From contig JAGPMA010000011.1 in assembly GCA_018053145.1 (NCBI GenBank), forward strand, positions 1 through 49,981: 49,981 bases of DNA, given 5' to 3'. The translations under genes were made by a program, and so were the position numbers. Origin of the DNA: Oscillospiraceae bacterium. GTDB lineage: Bacteria > Bacillota > Clostridia > Oscillospirales > Oscillospiraceae. The first letter of the stretch is position 1. Each line of letters begins with the position of its first letter. This document shows, in pieces, positions 6,463-15,265 of this stretch. A model generated the notes under the pieces. That model ran no database searches. It was not told where the DNA came from and saw only the letters and a list, made by a program, of their open reading frames with translations.

Positions 6463-8841
6463 CTATCTTATTACAGCGCCATGCACTTTTTCGAGCGTTT
6501 TCAGGATTGACTTCATGATTTCGTCCGCATGCTCGTCCGTCAGAGTCTGATCCTTGGCACGCATTGCAAGCGAAAAAGCTACGCTGCGCTTGCCCGCGGG
6601 GATGCCTGTACCGGTGTAAACATCGAACAGACGGCAGGCTTCAAGGTAGTCGCCGCCGGCTTCATACATCGTATCGGTAAGCGCGGCAACCGTTATGGAA
6701 GTGTCGCAAACAACGGCGATATCACGTGACATTGCAGGGAAGCGCGGCAGAGGAGCATAGGTCGGTTCAGGTGAAACACAGGCCATCATGGCTGGTATGT
6801 TTAGCTCGGCAGTGAAAACCGTAACATTCAGCCCAAACTCATCCGCAACTGAGGGATGTGTTTGCCCCATCATTCCCAGAACGGTATCTCCACAGGTGAT
6901 TTTTGCACAGCGACCCGGGTGATAGGCGACATTATCGGTATCGGCGTCGAAACGAACATTTTTAATCCGCAAAGCGGCGAATAACGCCTCAATGTCGCCC
7001 TTTGACTCAAAGAAATCCGCGGTTTTTCCGAATTCACCGAGGGTTAAAACCATGTGCTCATCGGCAAGCTCACAGCCGTCGATTGGAAGGTAGACAGTGG
7101 CAAGCTCAAAGAGCTTAACGTCCATGTTGCGCTTTGCAAGGTTTGTTGCCAAAACGTCCAGCATAGAGGGGAGAGCGGTGGTGCGCATAACGCTGGTGTC
7201 CTCGCCGAGCGGGTTTTGTATAACGAAGGCATTACGCAGAGGACTGCTCTCTGGCAGATGGATTTTGTCCCAAGCGGTTTTGCTGCCAAAGGAATAGGTC
7301 ATAACCTCAAAATATCCCATACCGCGGCAAACGGCACTGATTTCACGTTCAAACTTTTGTTTAGGCGAAAAGCCGCCGCGAGTTGTTGCTCCGCTGAAGA
7401 TTGTAGGCTCAATTTTGTCATAGCCGTAGAAGCGGCCGACCTCCTCCGCAATATCAGCATAATGCTCGATATCCGAGCGGAAGGAGGGCGCGCAAATGAT
7501 GTTGCCGTCCATTTTAAAGTCGAGCTTTTCGAGAACCTTGACCATAAAATCGCGGTCAAGCTCAGTGCCCAAAAGCGCATTAATGCGCTCAGGCTCAAGC
7601 GGCAGACGAACTTCCTTCGGCTCAACCGATACGACGTCGATAACGCCGTCCATTACCTCACCCGCTCCGAGAAGCTCGATGAGTTCGCAAGCACGCTCCG
7701 CGGCAGGAACAGTGTTCATCGGGTCAAGACCCTTTTCAAAACGGCCGGACGCGTCTGTGCGCATACCAAGGGCAATCGCCGTTTTTCGAATCGAAGTGCC
7801 GTTGAAGTTTGCGGACTCAAAAACGATGGTGCCGGTCTTTTCGGTAATCTCGCTGTTTCCACCGCCCATAACGCCGGCAAGTCCGATAGGGTCGTGCTCA
7901 TCGGCGATGACAAGCATGCCCGAGGTTATTGCACGCTCTTTGTCGTCAAGAGTTTTAAGAAACTCGCCGTCTTTTGCGCGGCGCACAACGATTTTTCCAC
8001 CCTTGACGCAGGAATAATCAAATGCGTGCATAGGTTGGCCATATTCAAGCATAACATAGTTTGTGATATCAACGATGTTGTTAATCGGACGGACACCGCT
8101 GGCACGCAGTCTGCGGCGCATCCACGCGGGAGACGGAGCAATTTTGATATTCTTGACCATTTTGGCAGTGTAGCGAGGGCAAAGGGCAGGGTCAGCGATT
8201 TCAACCTTAAGGTGGTCAGCGATGTTACCCGCACCGCCCTTAACCACAGGCTTATGGAGCTTTAGCTTCTCGTCAAAGGTCGCAGCGCTCTCGCGTGCAA
8301 GTCCGATGACGGAAAGACAGTCGGGGCGGTTGCTGGTAATTTCGAACTCAACAACGCTGTCATTGAGCCCTAATACAGCCTTAATGTCGTCGCCAAGCAT
8401 GCAGGGCTCCTGCAGGATGAAAATTCCGTCTTCAATTGCATAAGGGTAGTCGCTCAGCGTGAGCCCAAGCTCCTTAAGAGAGCAGAGCATCCCCTGAGAC
8501 TCAACACCGCGAAGCGCACCTGTGCGAATTACGATGCCGCCGGGAAGCGTCGCACCGTCCTTGGCAACGGGAACAATGTCGCCGGTTTTAACATTCTGAG
8601 CACCGGTTACGATGGTGATAGGCGCACCATTTCCGACGTCAACAGTGCAAATCCACATATGGTCGGAGTTTTCATGACGTAAGATATCAAGCACCTTGCC
8701 TGCCACAACTTCTGTAATTCCTTCGCCTGTAACTTCCCAACCCTCGACCTTTGAGCCGGAGAGGGTCATAGCGTCGCAGTATTCTTTATCTGAGGCTTTG
8801 ATGTCCGTGAATTCGGACAGCCATTCGCGTGATAGTTTCAT
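6463..8841 (-). CDS. pheT: phenylalanine-tRNA ligase beta subunit
   Basis: The 792-residue beta subunit of the (alpha-beta)2 phenylalanyl-tRNA synthetase is of the long bacterial form. An N-terminal tRNA-binding OB domain (about 40-150; VGNGAPITIVTGAQNV) is followed by B3/B4 editing and B5 domains (IVDITNYVMLEYGQPMHAFD; RFEKGLDP), the inactive catalytic-like core and a C-terminal anticodon-binding ferredoxin-like domain (PRFPAMSRDIAVV). It follows pheS by 12 bases and shares its T-box-controlled transcript. Long open frames on the opposite strand are composition artefacts. Confidence 0.97.
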   Translation of the reverse strand: MKLSREWLSEFTDIKASDKEYCDAMTLSGSKVEGWEVTGEGITEVVAGKVLDILRHENSDHMWICTVDVGNGAPITIVTGAQNVKTGDIVPVAKDGATLPGGIVIRTGALRGVESQGMLCSLKELGLTLSDYPYAIEDGIFILQEPCMLGDDIKAVLGLNDSVVEFEITSNRPDCLSVIGLARESAATFDEKLKLHKPVVKGGAGNIADHLKVEIADPALCPRYTAKMVKNIKIAPSPAWMRRRLRASGVRPINNIVDITNYVMLEYGQPMHAFDYSCVKGGKIVVRRAKDGEFLKTLDDKERAITSGMLVIADEHDPIGLAGVMGGGNSEITEKTGTIVFESANFNGTSIRKTAIALGMRTDASGRFEKGLDPMNTVPAAERACELIELLGAGEVMDGVIDVVSVEPKEVRLPLEPERINALLGTELDRDFMVKVLEKLDFKMDGNIICAPSFRSDIEHYADIAEEVGRFYGYDKIEPTIFSGATTRGGFSPKQKFEREISAVCRGMGYFEVMTYSFGSKTAWDKIHLPESSPLRNAFVIQNPLGEDTSVMRTTALPSMLDVLATNLAKRNMDVKLFELATVYLPIDGCELADEHMVLTLGEFGKTADFFESKGDIEALFAALRIKNVRFDADTDNVAYHPGRCAKITCGDTVLGMMGQTHPSVADEFGLNVTVFTAELNIPAMMACVSPEPTYAPLPRFPAMSRDIAVVCDTSITVAALTDTMYEAGGDYLEACRLFDVYTGTGIPAGKRSVAFSLAMRAKDQTLTDEHADEIMKSILKTLEKVHGAVIR

Positions 8842-8853
8842 TATTTACCCCTC

Positions 8854-9879
8854 CTAAAACTGGTTCAAAAATCTGACGTCGTTCTCGTAAATCAAACGCA
8901 GATCGCTGATAGCAAATCTGCGCATAGCCGTGCGCTCAAGACCGATGCCGAAGGCAAAGCCGGAATAAACCTTGCTGTCGATTCCGCAGCCCTCAAGCAC
9001 CTTTGGGTGAACCATGCCGGCACCAAGAAGTTCAATCCAGCCCTCGCCCTTGCATACACGGCAGCCCTTGCCGCCACATTCAAAGCACTGAACGTCGACC
9101 TCGCAGCTCGGCTCGGTAAAAGGGAAGTGATGCGGACGAAAACGCGTAACTGCGTCTTCACCATAAAGACGCTTAACAAGCGTGTTCAACGTTCCCTTGA
9201 GGTCACCCATGGTGATGCCCTTATCAACGACAAGACCCTCTATCTGGTGGAACATGGGGCTGTGCGTAGCGTCAACCTCGTCCTTGCGGTAAACTCTGCC
9301 CGGAGAAATTACGCGAATGGGAAGACTTTGGGTTTCCATCACGTGAATCTGGACGGGTGAGGTCTGTGTGCGGAGCAAAAGACGGTCGTCGTCGGTGAAA
9401 TAGAAGGTATCCTGTCTGTCACGCGCGGGATGACCCTCATCGGTATTCAGCTTTGTAAAGTTGTAGTCCGCGTATTCGATTTCAGGCCCCTCGGCAATCG
9501 TAAAGCCCATACCGATAAAAATTTCCTTCGCCTCGTCCAAAACGGTGTTAAGCGGATGCTTTTTACCGATTGCAACGGTTTTTCCGGGCATGGTCACATC
9601 AATTTTCTCGGCGCGCAGACGCATCTCGAGCATCTTCACCGCAAGCTCCTCGCGCTTTGCGTCGATTGAATTAGTCAGCGCCTCGCGAACCTCGTTGGCA
9701 AGCTGCCCTACAATCGGACGCTCGTCTTCGGAAAGTCCGCCCATCTGCTTTAAAACAGCGGTAAGTTCGCCCTTTTTGCCGAGATATTTAACTCTCAGAT
9801 TTTCTAAATCCTCAATGCTGACTGCGCCGGTAATCGCAGACAATGAGGCATCCCTAAGCTCCTGTAATAATTTTTTCAT
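8854..9879 (-). CDS. pheS: phenylalanine-tRNA ligase alpha subunit
   Basis: The 341-residue catalytic alpha subunit charges tRNA-Phe. An N-terminal coiled coil (about 1-90) precedes the class II core, with motif 2 around SPGRVYRKDEVDATHSPMFHQ and motif 3 at GFAFGIGLERTAM. CxxC-like residues (CFECGGKGCRVC) form an insertion common in Firmicutes PheS. It is the first gene after the T-box leader and is followed by pheT. Confidence 0.97.
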   Translation of the reverse strand: MKKLLQELRDASLSAITGAVSIEDLENLRVKYLGKKGELTAVLKQMGGLSEDERPIVGQLANEVREALTNSIDAKREELAVKMLEMRLRAEKIDVTMPGKTVAIGKKHPLNTVLDEAKEIFIGMGFTIAEGPEIEYADYNFTKLNTDEGHPARDRQDTFYFTDDDRLLLRTQTSPVQIHVMETQSLPIRVISPGRVYRKDEVDATHSPMFHQIEGLVVDKGITMGDLKGTLNTLVKRLYGEDAVTRFRPHHFPFTEPSCEVDVQCFECGGKGCRVCKGEGWIELLGAGMVHPKVLEGCGIDSKVYSGFAFGIGLERTAMRRFAISDLRLIYENDVRFLNQF

Positions 9880-9929
9880 TGATAGCTACTCCTTATATAA
9901 AAATGATTTGTATGTTCTGTTTTCGGGAT

Positions 9930-10163
9930 AAAAAAAGCCCTTCGCCCCAACAACACAGGGACGAAAGGTAAATCTTCCGCGGTACCACCCGAATTCGGCA
10001 AAAGCCGCACTCTTTCCGCCTTTAACGGGGCGGCACCGCCGGCGATTAACCGGTTGCTCCGGGACGAACCAAGTATCTTTTATGCAGGGCGCTTTCAGCC
10101 GGTGGCGACCCCTCTCTTTTGCAAAAAGCTGACACTATTTTTCCCATCAAAGCTTTCATTATA
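9930..10163 (-). promoter_or_regulatory. T-box leader of pheST with intrinsic terminator
   Basis: The conserved T-box GGGTGGTACCGCGG is on minus at 9977-9990, followed by a terminator with arms gcccttcgcccc (9937-9948) and gggacgaaaggt (9958-9969) and a U-run at 9930-9936. Upstream is a long stem I region. A UUC triplet in minus-strand GGTTCGTCCCGGAGC (about 10060-10072) is the likely Phe specifier; this assignment is tentative. Uncharged tRNA-Phe should stabilise the antiterminator and turn on pheST. Confidence 0.93.
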
Positions 10164-10169
10164 GAAGTA

Positions 10170-10198
10170 CTTATATCACAAATCATACAATTAGGCAA
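10170..10198 (-). promoter_or_regulatory. probable promoter of the pheST T-box transcript
   Basis: On minus, TTGCCT (10193-10198) and TATAAG (10170-10175) are 17 bases apart. An alternative -10 TATAAT lies at 10158-10163 without a good -35. Confidence 0.45.
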
Positions 10199-10206
10199 GA
10201 ATAAAT

Positions 10207-10235
10207 TTGACTAATTATTTCAAGAAAGCTATAAT
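10207..10235 (+). promoter_or_regulatory. promoter of the nnr-alr-ndoA operon
   Basis: TTGACT (10207-10212) and TATAAT (10230-10235) are separated by 17 bases, 52 bases before the nnr start codon. Confidence 0.7.
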
Positions 10236-10287
10236 ACCTTAATAAAAGGAAACAGACAATGTGAATGCTTTTGCGGAGGGGATTTGA

Positions 10288-11805
10288 ATGAAGCTCACAA
10301 ACTCAAAAGCAATGCGCGACGCGGACGAGCGGGCAATCCACGTCCTGGGCATACCCTCAACTCTGCTGATGACAAATGCTGCAAGGCAAGTCTCAGAAGC
10401 GGCACTTGAGCTTATGGGTAAGAACAAAACCACCGTGATGTTCTGCGGAAGCGGCAACAACGGAGGCGACGGAATCGGAGCCGCGGTGCACCTTCTGCGC
10501 CGAGGTGTCGCTATTCGTTGTTTCCTTGTAGGCGAGCGTTCAAAAATGACAGAGGACTGCTCCGAAATGGAGCGAAGACTGGTTGAATTGGGCGGAAAGC
10601 TTGAAGATTTCAACCCTGAAGACGCCCGAATAAATGAGCTTGCAAACGAAGCGGGAGTGCTTATAGACGCACTTTTCGGAATCGGACTTAACTCCAACCT
10701 TCGCGGAAAAGCCCTTGCCGCCGTCAAAATTATAAACGAAGCCAAAGTGCCTGTCGTTTCGGCGGATATCGCAAGTGGCGTTGAAGCCGACTCCGGGCGT
10801 ATACTTGGAGATGCAGTGCGCGCAGACATTACCGTCACCTTTTCAAGGGCGAAGATTGGGCACTTTGCCGAGCCCGGCTGTACCTGCTGCGGCAAGCTTC
10901 GCATTGCGGATATCGGAATACCCTCCGAGCTGCTGACTAAGGCAGAAACGGACGTTTTTGCAATCGCCTCAGAAGATGTTTCTTTGCCGGTAAGACCAAG
11001 AATCAGTCATAAAGGCAACTACGGAAAGCTGCTTATTATCGGAGGAAGCGTTGGGTACACGGGAGCACCCGTGCTTTGCTCATTAGCCGCCGCGAGAAGC
11101 GGCGCGGGACTTGTTTCGCTTGGCGTACCAAGCTCAATTTACGGAATAACGGCTGGCAGACTTCTCGAGCCCATGCCTTTTCCACTGGCGGATGACGGGA
11201 GCGGCAGATTAAGCCTTGAAGCGCTGCCCGTGATAGCCGAAAGGTTGGAAGCGAGCGATGTCGGAGTTATCGGCTGCGGACTTTCACGCTCTGCTGATAT
11301 AAGCGCGCTTGTGAGAAATATTGTTTCGACAAGTACAAAACAACTCGTCATCGATGCGGACGGACTGTTCGCCTTGGGTGATGACCCGAATATTATAAAA
11401 GCAGCGCACAAAGCTCCTGTATTAACGCCGCACGAGGGCGAGTTTGCGCGTCTGGGCGGAGTTTTAACAGGGGATAGAGTTTCGGATGCGAGAAGCTTTG
11501 CAATTAGCCGCGAGTGCGTTCTGGTACTCAAGGGACACCGCACAATTTGCGCTTTCCCCGACGGAGAGGTTTACATAATGCCTAACGGCAACCCCGGAAT
11601 GTCAAAGGGAGGAAGCGGTGATGTGCTCGCAGGCATCATTGGTGCACTTTTAGGGCAACTTTTTCAAAAACAGGCCGTCATAACAGCATGTGCAATCCAT
11701 GCGCTGGCTGGCAAGCTATGTGCCGAGCGCTTTGGAGAATATGCGCTGCTGCCGACAGATATAATCGAAGCGATACCCGAAATAACGAGATCAATAACGA
11801 GGTGA
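10288..11805 (+). CDS. nnr: bifunctional NAD(P)H-hydrate epimerase/ADP-dependent dehydratase
   Basis: The 505-residue metabolite-repair enzyme joins a YjeF N-terminal epimerase (about 1-205; FCGSGNNGGDGIGAA) to a C-terminal ribokinase-like dehydratase (about 225-500; GNYGKLLIIGGSVGYTGAP, VLTPHEGEFARL, GNPGMSKGGSGDVLAGIIGALL). It repairs R- and S-forms of hydrated NAD(P)H. The ribosome-binding site ggagggg precedes the ATG. It heads a cluster with a lipoprotein, alr and ndoA, a gene order common in Clostridia. Confidence 0.95.
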   Translation: MKLTNSKAMRDADERAIHVLGIPSTLLMTNAARQVSEAALELMGKNKTTVMFCGSGNNGGDGIGAAVHLLRRGVAIRCFLVGERSKMTEDCSEMERRLVELGGKLEDFNPEDARINELANEAGVLIDALFGIGLNSNLRGKALAAVKIINEAKVPVVSADIASGVEADSGRILGDAVRADITVTFSRAKIGHFAEPGCTCCGKLRIADIGIPSELLTKAETDVFAIASEDVSLPVRPRISHKGNYGKLLIIGGSVGYTGAPVLCSLAAARSGAGLVSLGVPSSIYGITAGRLLEPMPFPLADDGSGRLSLEALPVIAERLEASDVGVIGCGLSRSADISALVRNIVSTSTKQLVIDADGLFALGDDPNIIKAAHKAPVLTPHEGEFARLGGVLTGDRVSDARSFAISRECVLVLKGHRTICAFPDGEVYIMPNGNPGMSKGGSGDVLAGIIGALLGQLFQKQAVITACAIHALAGKLCAERFGEYALLPTDIIEAIPEITRSITR

Positions 11806-11808
11806 ACA

Positions 11809-12372
11809 ATGAAGCAGGCAAAGATGCTTGCACTAACGATAAGCCTCATTATTCTATGCGGATGCTCAAAATCCGAGAAATACGAGGAAATGTTTACAAG
11901 CTGGCGCGAGGGCTACAGCAATATAGCTGAGCACTCCATTGAAGCCGTCGTAACCGCTTCAGATGACAAGAAATTTAACGAATACTCACTTTTATACACC
12001 CGAAACGCTGATGGCGAAACAGTCGAGGTCGTTTCACCGGAACTTATCGCCGACATTTCTGCACATATCGGAGAGGACGAAACAAGGTTGTCCTATGACG
12101 GTGTGATGCTCGAAACAGGCAGCGCCCTTTCGGAGAAGCTTTCTCCGCTGATGGCTTTGCCGACCTTCATGGACATTATCGTTCAGGGACATCCGGAAAA
12201 TTCTTGGCTTGAGAAAGAGGCTGAAACCGAACTGCTTGTCACCGAGCTTGAAATGCCGGATGGCACGATAATGACACTGTGGCAAAGCTATTCCGATTTA
12301 AAGCCCGTTTACGCCGATATTCGCAGCGGTGACAGGGTGGAACTGAAAATAAACTTCACGAAAGTTGATTAA
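11809..12372 (+). CDS. predicted lipoprotein, unknown function
   Basis: The 187-residue protein has a signal peptide and lipobox LCGC (Cys19), so it is probably anchored to the outer face of the membrane. The remainder is mixed beta/alpha with no catalytic motif that I recognise. A LolA-like lipoprotein often sits between nnr and alr in Clostridia, which makes that fold plausible but unproven. The start is 3 bases after the nnr stop, implying translational coupling, and the end slightly precedes the alr start. Confidence 0.7.
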   Translation: MKQAKMLALTISLIILCGCSKSEKYEEMFTSWREGYSNIAEHSIEAVVTASDDKKFNEYSLLYTRNADGETVEVVSPELIADISAHIGEDETRLSYDGVMLETGSALSEKLSPLMALPTFMDIIVQGHPENSWLEKEAETELLVTELEMPDGTIMTLWQSYSDLKPVYADIRSGDRVELKINFTKVD

Positions 12373-12385
12373 CAGAGGTTACAAA

Positions 12386-13516
12386 ATGCAGGAAGAAAAA
12401 AAGAGAACATGGGCGGAAGTTAAGCTTTCCGCAATGGAGCATAATTATAATGAAATACGCTCAAAGCTACCAAAGAACTGCAAATTCATGGGCCTTGTCA
12501 AAGCAGATGCCTATGGGCACGGGGCAGTTGAAATTGCCGAATTTTTAGAGAAGAATAATTGTGACTATCTCGGTGTAGCCTGCTTGGACGAAGCGGAGGA
12601 GCTGAGAAGTGCGGGAAACAAGCTTCCAATCCTCATTTTAGGAGCAACACCTGCCGAGTATGCCGAAAGGCTTGTAAAGCTCAAGGTCACACAGACCATT
12701 GGAAGTCTTGAGCAGGCTGAGGACTATTCCGCCGTTCTGTCAAAGCTGGGAGAGAAGCTGAAAATCCATATAAAGCTTGAAACAGGCATGGGCCGTCAGG
12801 GCTTCGATGTTAAATCCGGTGATGTCAGCAAGGTAGTTTCAGCGCTTGCACTGCCGGGATTTGAAGCAGAGGGCATATATACGCACCTCGCCGTTTCCGA
12901 CGAGCCGGAAAAAGACGCTTATACTCGCCATCAGTATGAAATATTTCTGACAGCGCTTGATAAAATTGAAAAGTCCTCCGGTGTGAGCTTTGCAATCCGC
13001 CATTGCGCTAACAGCGGAGCTATGATAAACTATCCGGAGATGAGTCTTGATATGGTTCGCCCCGGACTTGCGTTTTATGGCATGCTTCCCAACGCAGAAA
13101 GTGATAAGATTAGCTTGGCCCCCGTGATGGAGCTTAAATCACGAATTATCGCCGTTTCGGAGTACGATGCGGGAGATTGTATCAGCTATGGCTGCACCTT
13201 CACGGCGGAAAAAAAGATGCGTGTCGCGGTTTTGCCAATTGGCTATGCGGACGGTCTTCACAGGATTTTATCCGGCAATATTGATGTTTTGATACATGGA
13301 CAAAGGTGCAGGCAAATCGGACGTATTTGTATGGACATTTGCATGGCGGATGTCAGTGAATTACCCGAGGTTAAGCCCGGAGATGTTGCCACGATTTTCG
13401 GACATGACGGCAAGGAAGCGTTTATTCCTGTTGAAGAGCTGGCCCAAAAGGCTGGCACTGTCTCTTATGAATTGGTTTGCGCCGTTTCTCAGCGTGTCCC
13501 ACGAGTATACGAGTAA
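12386..13516 (+). CDS. alr: alanine racemase
   Basis: The 376-residue PLP enzyme interconverts L- and D-alanine for peptidoglycan. The PLP lysine is K39 in GLVKADAYGHG, and the second catalytic base is Y268 in CISYGCTF. The N-terminal TIM barrel and C-terminal beta domain are complete. I chose the ATG at 12386 rather than a weak upstream TTG because of the agaggt sequence before it. It is followed by ndoA with no antitoxin gene between. Confidence 0.96.
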   Translation: MQEEKKRTWAEVKLSAMEHNYNEIRSKLPKNCKFMGLVKADAYGHGAVEIAEFLEKNNCDYLGVACLDEAEELRSAGNKLPILILGATPAEYAERLVKLKVTQTIGSLEQAEDYSAVLSKLGEKLKIHIKLETGMGRQGFDVKSGDVSKVVSALALPGFEAEGIYTHLAVSDEPEKDAYTRHQYEIFLTALDKIEKSSGVSFAIRHCANSGAMINYPEMSLDMVRPGLAFYGMLPNAESDKISLAPVMELKSRIIAVSEYDAGDCISYGCTFTAEKKMRVAVLPIGYADGLHRILSGNIDVLIHGQRCRQIGRICMDICMADVSELPEVKPGDVATIFGHDGKEAFIPVEELAQKAGTVSYELVCAVSQRVPRVYE

Positions 13517-13542
13517 TAAAAACCTTTCCAACAATGTATAAT

Positions 13543-13618
13543 TTTCACTCCGAAGTGAAACAATGATAGTGGGCTCCTACATAGAATGTAGAGGGCAATC
13601 TATCATCGGAGTGTGAAA
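13543..13618 (+). promoter_or_regulatory. large inverted structure covering the ndoA ribosome-binding site
   Basis: Nested inverted repeats: cactccg (13546-13552) with cggagtg (13607-13613), atgatag (13563-13569) with ctatcat (13600-13606), and ctacat (13577-13582) with atgtag (13586-13591). The outer arm contains the GGAG (13608-13611) that should be the ndoA ribosome-binding site. A competing hairpin tttcact/agtgaaa (13543-13549/13554-13560) uses part of the same outer arm, so two folds exclude each other. A UACAU, the cleavage site of B. subtilis EndoA, lies at 13578-13582. The pairing is read directly; a regulatory role is inferred. Confidence 0.6.
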
Positions 13619-13622
13619 CGTT

Positions 13623-13973
13623 TTGAGCATAGTCAGACGCGGAGATATTTATTATGCCGACCTTAGTCCCGTCGTCGGCAGCGAGCAAGGGGGAATGCGC
13701 CCCGTGCTAATCGTTCAGAATGATACGGGCAACAAACACAGCCCGACGGTAATAGCTGCCGCCATAACCTCGCAAGTGGGAAAAGCAAGGCTTCCGACTC
13801 ACATCGAGCTAACCGGACAAAGCTGCGGATTGAGCCGTGACAGCGTTATACTGTTGGAACAAATAAGAACAATTGATAAGTCCCGATTGAAAGAGCGTAT
13901 GGGCAGACTGGATGAGCCGCTAATGAATGAGGTGGACAGCGCCATAGCACTCAGTTTCGGTCTGGAGGGATAG
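13623..13973 (+). CDS. ndoA: EndoA/MazF-type mRNA interferase
   Basis: The 116-residue PemK/MazF-fold ribonuclease closely follows Firmicute Endo[21 protein letters not shown] at the start, [12 protein letters not shown], and the catalytic region TVIAAAITS with LPTHIEL later. Start codon is TTG. In Bacillus and most Clostridia it pairs with a small antitoxin gene (ndoAI) between alr and ndoA. Here only about 106 bases separate them, filled by the inverted structure 13543-13618, so the antitoxin is absent from the usual place. Function as a sequence-specific RNase is from the family. Confidence 0.93.
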   Translation: MSIVRRGDIYYADLSPVVGSEQGGMRPVLIVQNDTGNKHSPTVIAAAITSQVGKARLPTHIELTGQSCGLSRDSVILLEQIRTIDKSRLKERMGRLDEPLMNEVDSAIALSFGLEG

Positions 13974-13993
13974 GGCTATTGCCGCAATTAAAG

Positions 13994-14017
13994 GCGGGTC
14001 GGCTCTTGTCGGCCCGC
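13994..14017 (+). terminator. GC-rich hairpin after ndoA
   Basis: Arms gcgggtcggc and gtcggcccgc, with two wobble pairs and loop tctt, form a strong stem. No U-tract follows, so it is either a poor terminator or an mRNA-stabilising hairpin. Confidence 0.4.
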
Positions 14018-14050
14018 TATACAAATGATAGCGAAGGAAGTATACATACT

Positions 14051-14533
14051 ATGAAAAACAAAAAAATAATAACCGTTTTGGCAGCAGTATTGATTTTGGC
14101 TGTGGGGGTCGGAGTCGGGGCATATGCGGCCTCAAACTTCGGAACGCAGGCAGACCCGCTTGTCGCCAAAAGCTATCTTGACCAGACAGTAACACCAAAG
14201 CTTCAAGCGGAATTCCAGTCAAAGCTCGATGCGCAGGTTCAAATAATGGAACAGCAGATTTCCTCCTCGACAACGGGGCTAAACTTCGTAAGCGTAACCC
14301 TAACAAACGGACAAACACTAAAGGGAGGTGTTGGCTGCGAGATAATTCTGCGCTCCGGAACAGCGTCGAGCAGCGGCACAGCGGGCCTATCCGATGTAAC
14401 CGACGGAAAGCTCATCCCAATCGGCACAGCACTGACTGCCAATCACCTCTGCATGGTAAGCACCCAGAGTGACGGAGTTAAAGCAAGCTCCTCTGTAACG
14501 CTTTTAGTCCGCGGAAGCTATACAATAGCATAA
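14051..14533 (+). CDS. secreted or membrane-anchored protein, unknown
   Basis: The 160-residue product has a basic N-terminus and a hydrophobic signal or anchor (about 5-28; ITVLAAVLILAVGVGVGAYAA), a helical stretch (about 45-75) and a Gly/Ser/Thr-rich domain with VTLTNGQTLKGGVGCEIILRSG. I do not recognise a specific family, though the C-terminal half resembles small clostridial extracellular proteins. The ATG at 14051 is preferred over an upstream start because ggaag precedes it and the signal then begins properly. It ends in a strong terminator. Confidence 0.6.
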   Translation: MKNKKIITVLAAVLILAVGVGVGAYAASNFGTQADPLVAKSYLDQTVTPKLQAEFQSKLDAQVQIMEQQISSSTTGLNFVSVTLTNGQTLKGGVGCEIILRSGTASSSGTAGLSDVTDGKLIPIGTALTANHLCMVSTQSDGVKASSSVTLLVRGSYTIA

Positions 14534-14575
14534 AAAAAGTCACCGTTAGGCAAAAGCTTCACGGTGACTTTTTTT
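14533..14575. terminator. bidirectional terminator
   Basis: Arms aagtcaccgt (14537-14546 region) and acggtgactt (14561-14570), with A-tract before and T-tract after, end both the plus-strand 14051 gene and the minus-strand coat genes. Confidence 0.85.
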
Positions 14576-14589
14576 AAAAAAACTAACGC

Positions 14590-14868
14590 TTACATCTGCG
14601 TGCTGTACTTCTGCTTGACCTGCTGGAGCTGCTGCTGATCGGCAGGCTGAGTGGGATACCAGCCCTTCGAGCTCATGTCGTTGAAGATGTCCGCCTGAAT
14701 TCGGTGCTCATCATCGAGGATGTTCAGAAACGCGCTGCGGAGCTGCTCACAAACACATTCGCCTGCAAAAGTGTTAAGGTTCGTGGTGGTGTATTTCTGG
14801 CTGGAGAGGCAGTCCTGAAGGATTTCCTTTTCAGTCATCATTTTGGGGTTTTGTCCTTGACCTTGCAT
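14590..14868 (-). CDS. spore coat protein, CotF-like
   Basis: The 92-residue protein of the Coat_F family has a ferritin-like helical hairpin: LQDCLSSQKYTTTNLNTFAGEC, then LRSAFLNILDDEHRIQADIFNDMSSKGWY, with a Gln-rich tail. Family members are components of the endospore coat. It follows the related 14883-15068 gene by 14 bases, most likely as one sporulation transcript. Its presence indicates a spore-former. Confidence 0.85.
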   Translation of the reverse strand: MQGQGQNPKMMTEKEILQDCLSSQKYTTTNLNTFAGECVCEQLRSAFLNILDDEHRIQADIFNDMSSKGWYPTQPADQQQLQQVKQKYSTQM

Positions 14869-14882
14869 TTAATTGCCTCCTC

Positions 14883-15068
14883 TTATTGTAAGAATGAAAT
14901 AAGTGTGTTGTAATGACCGCGGTGCTTGGCCGCAAAGCTGTTCAGATCCTGTTGAAGCTTCGTGTCAGTGCATAGGCTGGCCATTGCTTCATATTTCTTA
15001 ACCAGCACCTGCTCTCCGCTGATTTGCTCCTCAAGAGCAATGAGTTCCTTTGACGTAAGATTTGCCAT
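14883..15068 (-). CDS. small coat-associated ferritin-like protein
   Basis: The 61-residue product (KELIALEEQISGEQVLVKKYEAM, then FAAKHRGHYNTLISFLQ) forms a two-helix hairpin like small spore coat-associated proteins of Clostridia encoded beside cotF homologues. The ribosome-binding site ggaggt precedes the ATG. First gene of the two-gene minus-strand unit. Confidence 0.7.
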   Translation of the reverse strand: MANLTSKELIALEEQISGEQVLVKKYEAMASLCTDTKLQQDLNSFAAKHRGHYNTLISFLQ

Positions 15069-15265
15069 TGGTTTACCTCCTTATTTAATACAAGCATTGG
15101 ATGCATCGAAAAAACAGCCTGCGGATACAGAGCATAATTACTACACGTCAAGACACTTTCGCGTCTTAACGTACATTCGTCGTAGAATCAGCATTTTTGG
15201 CTGTATTTCGATGCAAATATAGTATCTCGCGAACCTAAAAAAATATTCGGAGCGCTGACATAAAG

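Noticed and set aside
7054-8265. Open frame of about 400 codons on plus opposite pheT
   Set aside because: It is antisense to a clear pheT, has no start signal and no recognisable domain; codon bias of pheT explains it.
14041-14050. Second UACAU near the start of the 14051 gene as further evidence for EndoA control
   Set aside because: A five-base word is expected about once per kilobase by chance, so two occurrences near ndoA are not evidence by themselves.
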